DNA of 64,000 nucleotides from assembly GCA_910578515.1 (NCBI GenBank), contig CAJTQR010000001.1:880583-944582 (forward strand), in the 5' to 3' direction. A program made the translations under genes and the position numbers. The notes beneath the pieces are model-generated. The model saw only the letters and a program-made list of their open reading frames with translations, was not told the origin of the DNA and ran no database searches. The stretch comes from an uncultured Duncaniella sp. (GTDB lineage Bacteria; Bacteroidota; Bacteroidia; Bacteroidales; Muribaculaceae). Each line of letters begins with the position of its first letter. Position 1 is the stretch's first letter. This document shows positions 62,985-64,000 of the stretch, piece after piece.

Positions 62985-63360
62985 CGCAATCAACTGACCT
63001 TTAATAAATTTAACCTCAGTTGCTAACAATACTAAAATTGAACTCCGGCATTTGTATATGTCGGAAAAAGGCTTAATTTCGCAATAGGCTCCGAACTCGG
63101 AGCCTTGGGTAAGAGAACCCTCGGAGCAGAAGTTGGAAAATTTGCGCAAGCCGAACGCAATGGCAAAGCTTGCTTTAGACATTGCTGAGGCGCCGCCAAA
63201 TTTATGCAAAATACCGTCACCAACTCGTTACACAAGATAAAACGCATTTTATATCTTGTTGATACTGTGGAAAATATATCATTGAAAACAAGTCATTCCA
63301 GGTCCTAAACGACTCGTCGCAAAGCGAAACACCTAAACAATTAGGTTGGAATAATATTTG
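62985..63360. other. Gene-free stretch with decayed coding-like segment and palindrome
   Basis: No supportable gene. A frame from about 63049 to 63185 translates as FVYVGKRLNFAIGSELGALG and onward to a stop, protein-like but without a start. It includes the palindrome GGCTCCG/CGGAGCC (63088-63105). A long minus-strand frame (62871-63209) overlaps the toxin gene end and is judged a shadow. Possibly a dispersed intergenic element of this lineage. Confidence 0.4.
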
Positions 63361-63369
63361 AAAAAGTAT

Positions 63370-63377
63370 TATCTTTG
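63370..63377 (+). promoter_or_regulatory. -7 box (TATCTTTG) of nucleotidyltransferase-like copy 2
   Basis: Same box and spacing to the start codon as in copy 1; the upstream flank differs, so the repeat starts just here. Confidence 0.6.
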
Positions 63378-63401
63378 TAGATTTATCAAATCGCAAATAC
63401 G

Positions 63402-64000
63402 ATGAATCAAATTCTAACCGCAACGCGCTTTCAGAGTGAAGCGCAGAAAGAAATCAATGATTTGGCTCTCGCCAATCAAAAGAAAGCCCGTGAAGTATTG
63501 GATGAATCAGGCATTGCTGAAATTTGGGAAAAGGCCGGTTGCCGAGTGAATCTCATAGGCTCTCTGAGGATGGGGCTGCTTGCTGCCCATCGCGACATAG
63601 ACCTCCATGTCTATTCTTCCGGTGTCACTGCCGAAAGCAGTTTTGCAATCGCCGCGAGGATTGCGGAAAATCCGAAAGTGACTGAAATCCGGTGCATCAA
63701 TGGTCTGCATACTGATGAGCACTGTATTGCGTGGCATGTGTTCTATAAGGCTGATGATGGGGAAATATGGCAGTTTGACATTATCCACATTGAAGAAGGA
63801 ACTGAATACGATGGTTACTTCGAGAGAATGGCTGACCGAATTACAGAGGTAATGACACAGGAGCAAAAAGACCTGATTCTCCGTCTGAAATTTGAAACGC
63901 CGGAAGGTAAGGATTATCATGGCGTGGAGTACTATGAAGCGGTAATCGCCGACGGTATAACAACAATGCCGGAGTTTGAAAACTGGATATTAGAGCACCG
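63402..64000 (+). CDS. Nucleotidyltransferase-fold protein, copy 2 (C-terminus outside window)
   Basis: The first 199 codons of a second copy of the gene at 60124. I count 12 nucleotide differences in 599 bp, of which 3 change a residue (His to Arg, Val to Ile, Ile to Val). The GS...DxD motif is intact and no frame is broken, so both copies are under purifying selection or the duplication is recent. About 10 residues are missing at the right edge. Confidence 0.7.
   Translation, partial: MNQILTATRFQSEAQKEINDLALANQKKAREVLDESGIAEIWEKAGCRVNLIGSLRMGLLAAHRDIDLHVYSSGVTAESSFAIAARIAENPKVTEIRCINGLHTDEHCIAWHVFYKADDGEIWQFDIIHIEEGTEYDGYFERMADRITEVMTQEQKDLILRLKFETPEGKDYHGVEYYEAVIADGITTMPEFENWILEH

Larger units (their letters stand above)
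63361..64000 (+). repeat. Direct repeat, unit 2 (partner 60083-60722), cut by window end
   Basis: Same orientation as unit 1 and about 98% identical; continues past the right edge. Confidence 0.85.

Noticed and set aside
62871..63209. Minus-strand open frame of 112 codons
   Set aside because: Half of it is antisense to the AbiEii-like gene and no promoter or start context supports it.
58697..64000. Second copy of the tmRNA 3' end as right attachment site
   Set aside because: No repeat of the T-arm/acceptor sequence was found by eye within the window; it may lie beyond the right edge.

Overview
The window looks like a chromosome segment from a Bacteroidales bacterium, most likely family Muribaculaceae (inference). 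The evidence is: Bacteroidetes-type promoters (TAnnTTTG -7 boxes, several with a TTG about 19-20 nt upstream), the tmRNA tag GENNYALAA, a RprX/RprY-type two-component pair, a heterodimeric B12-dependent methylmalonyl-CoA mutase, a second EF-G, many lipoproteins of the Bacteroidales type, and C-ending codon use in the core genes. No rRNA, tRNA, CRISPR array or complete insertion sequence was found; the only classical RNA gene is tmRNA.

Layout. 0-3 kb (minus): mnmE (cut by the edge), a secreted nuclease, and a nucleotide-sugar pair (3,4-ketoisomerase plus aminotransferase). 3.3-8.3 kb (plus): an EF-G2-like factor lacking the catalytic His, then alaS. 8.5-17.3 kb (minus): rpmE2, a run prfA / small secreted protein / pyrF / acetyltransferase / M64 peptidase, then an outer-membrane-like protein, a CE7 esterase and a DUF1593 protein. 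17.6-23.3 kb (plus): threonine operon thrA - apgM-like (the likely homoserine kinase) - thrC, plus a GYF-TM2 membrane protein.

23.3-33.8 kb is a visibly AT-rich accessory block, all on the minus strand. It holds a tightly overlapping six-gene operon: LPP20-like secreted protein, DUF4384 protein, secreted WG-repeat/caspase-like peptidase, L,D-transpeptidase, AbiGi-like protein, transglutaminase-like protein. Just upstream is a rod-shaped structured RNA of roughly 200 nt with its own terminator, reminiscent of 6S RNA. A second cluster follows: an RDD membrane protein fused to an erythromycin-esterase/TIKI-like domain, an Ig-like lipoprotein, an unknown protein and a 43-residue secreted peptide. 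The second cluster is bracketed by a 39-bp direct repeat that is also the mutAB promoter. This block is the best candidate for an undescribed system, probably acting in the envelope.

34-58 kb returns to core functions: mutAB, an iron alcohol dehydrogenase, some decaying lipoprotein genes, fabI, uvrB-ygiQ, two lipoproteins, an AspT-type transporter, a histidine kinase without a partner, suhB-like phosphatase, ahpC, rprXY and an alpha/beta hydrolase. 58.3 kb carries tmRNA, and the region after it (58.8-64 kb) looks like an accessory island: a CPBP membrane protease, an AbiEi/AbiEii toxin-antitoxin pair, and two roughly 98% identical copies of a nucleotidyltransferase-like gene on either side of that pair, the second cut by the window end.
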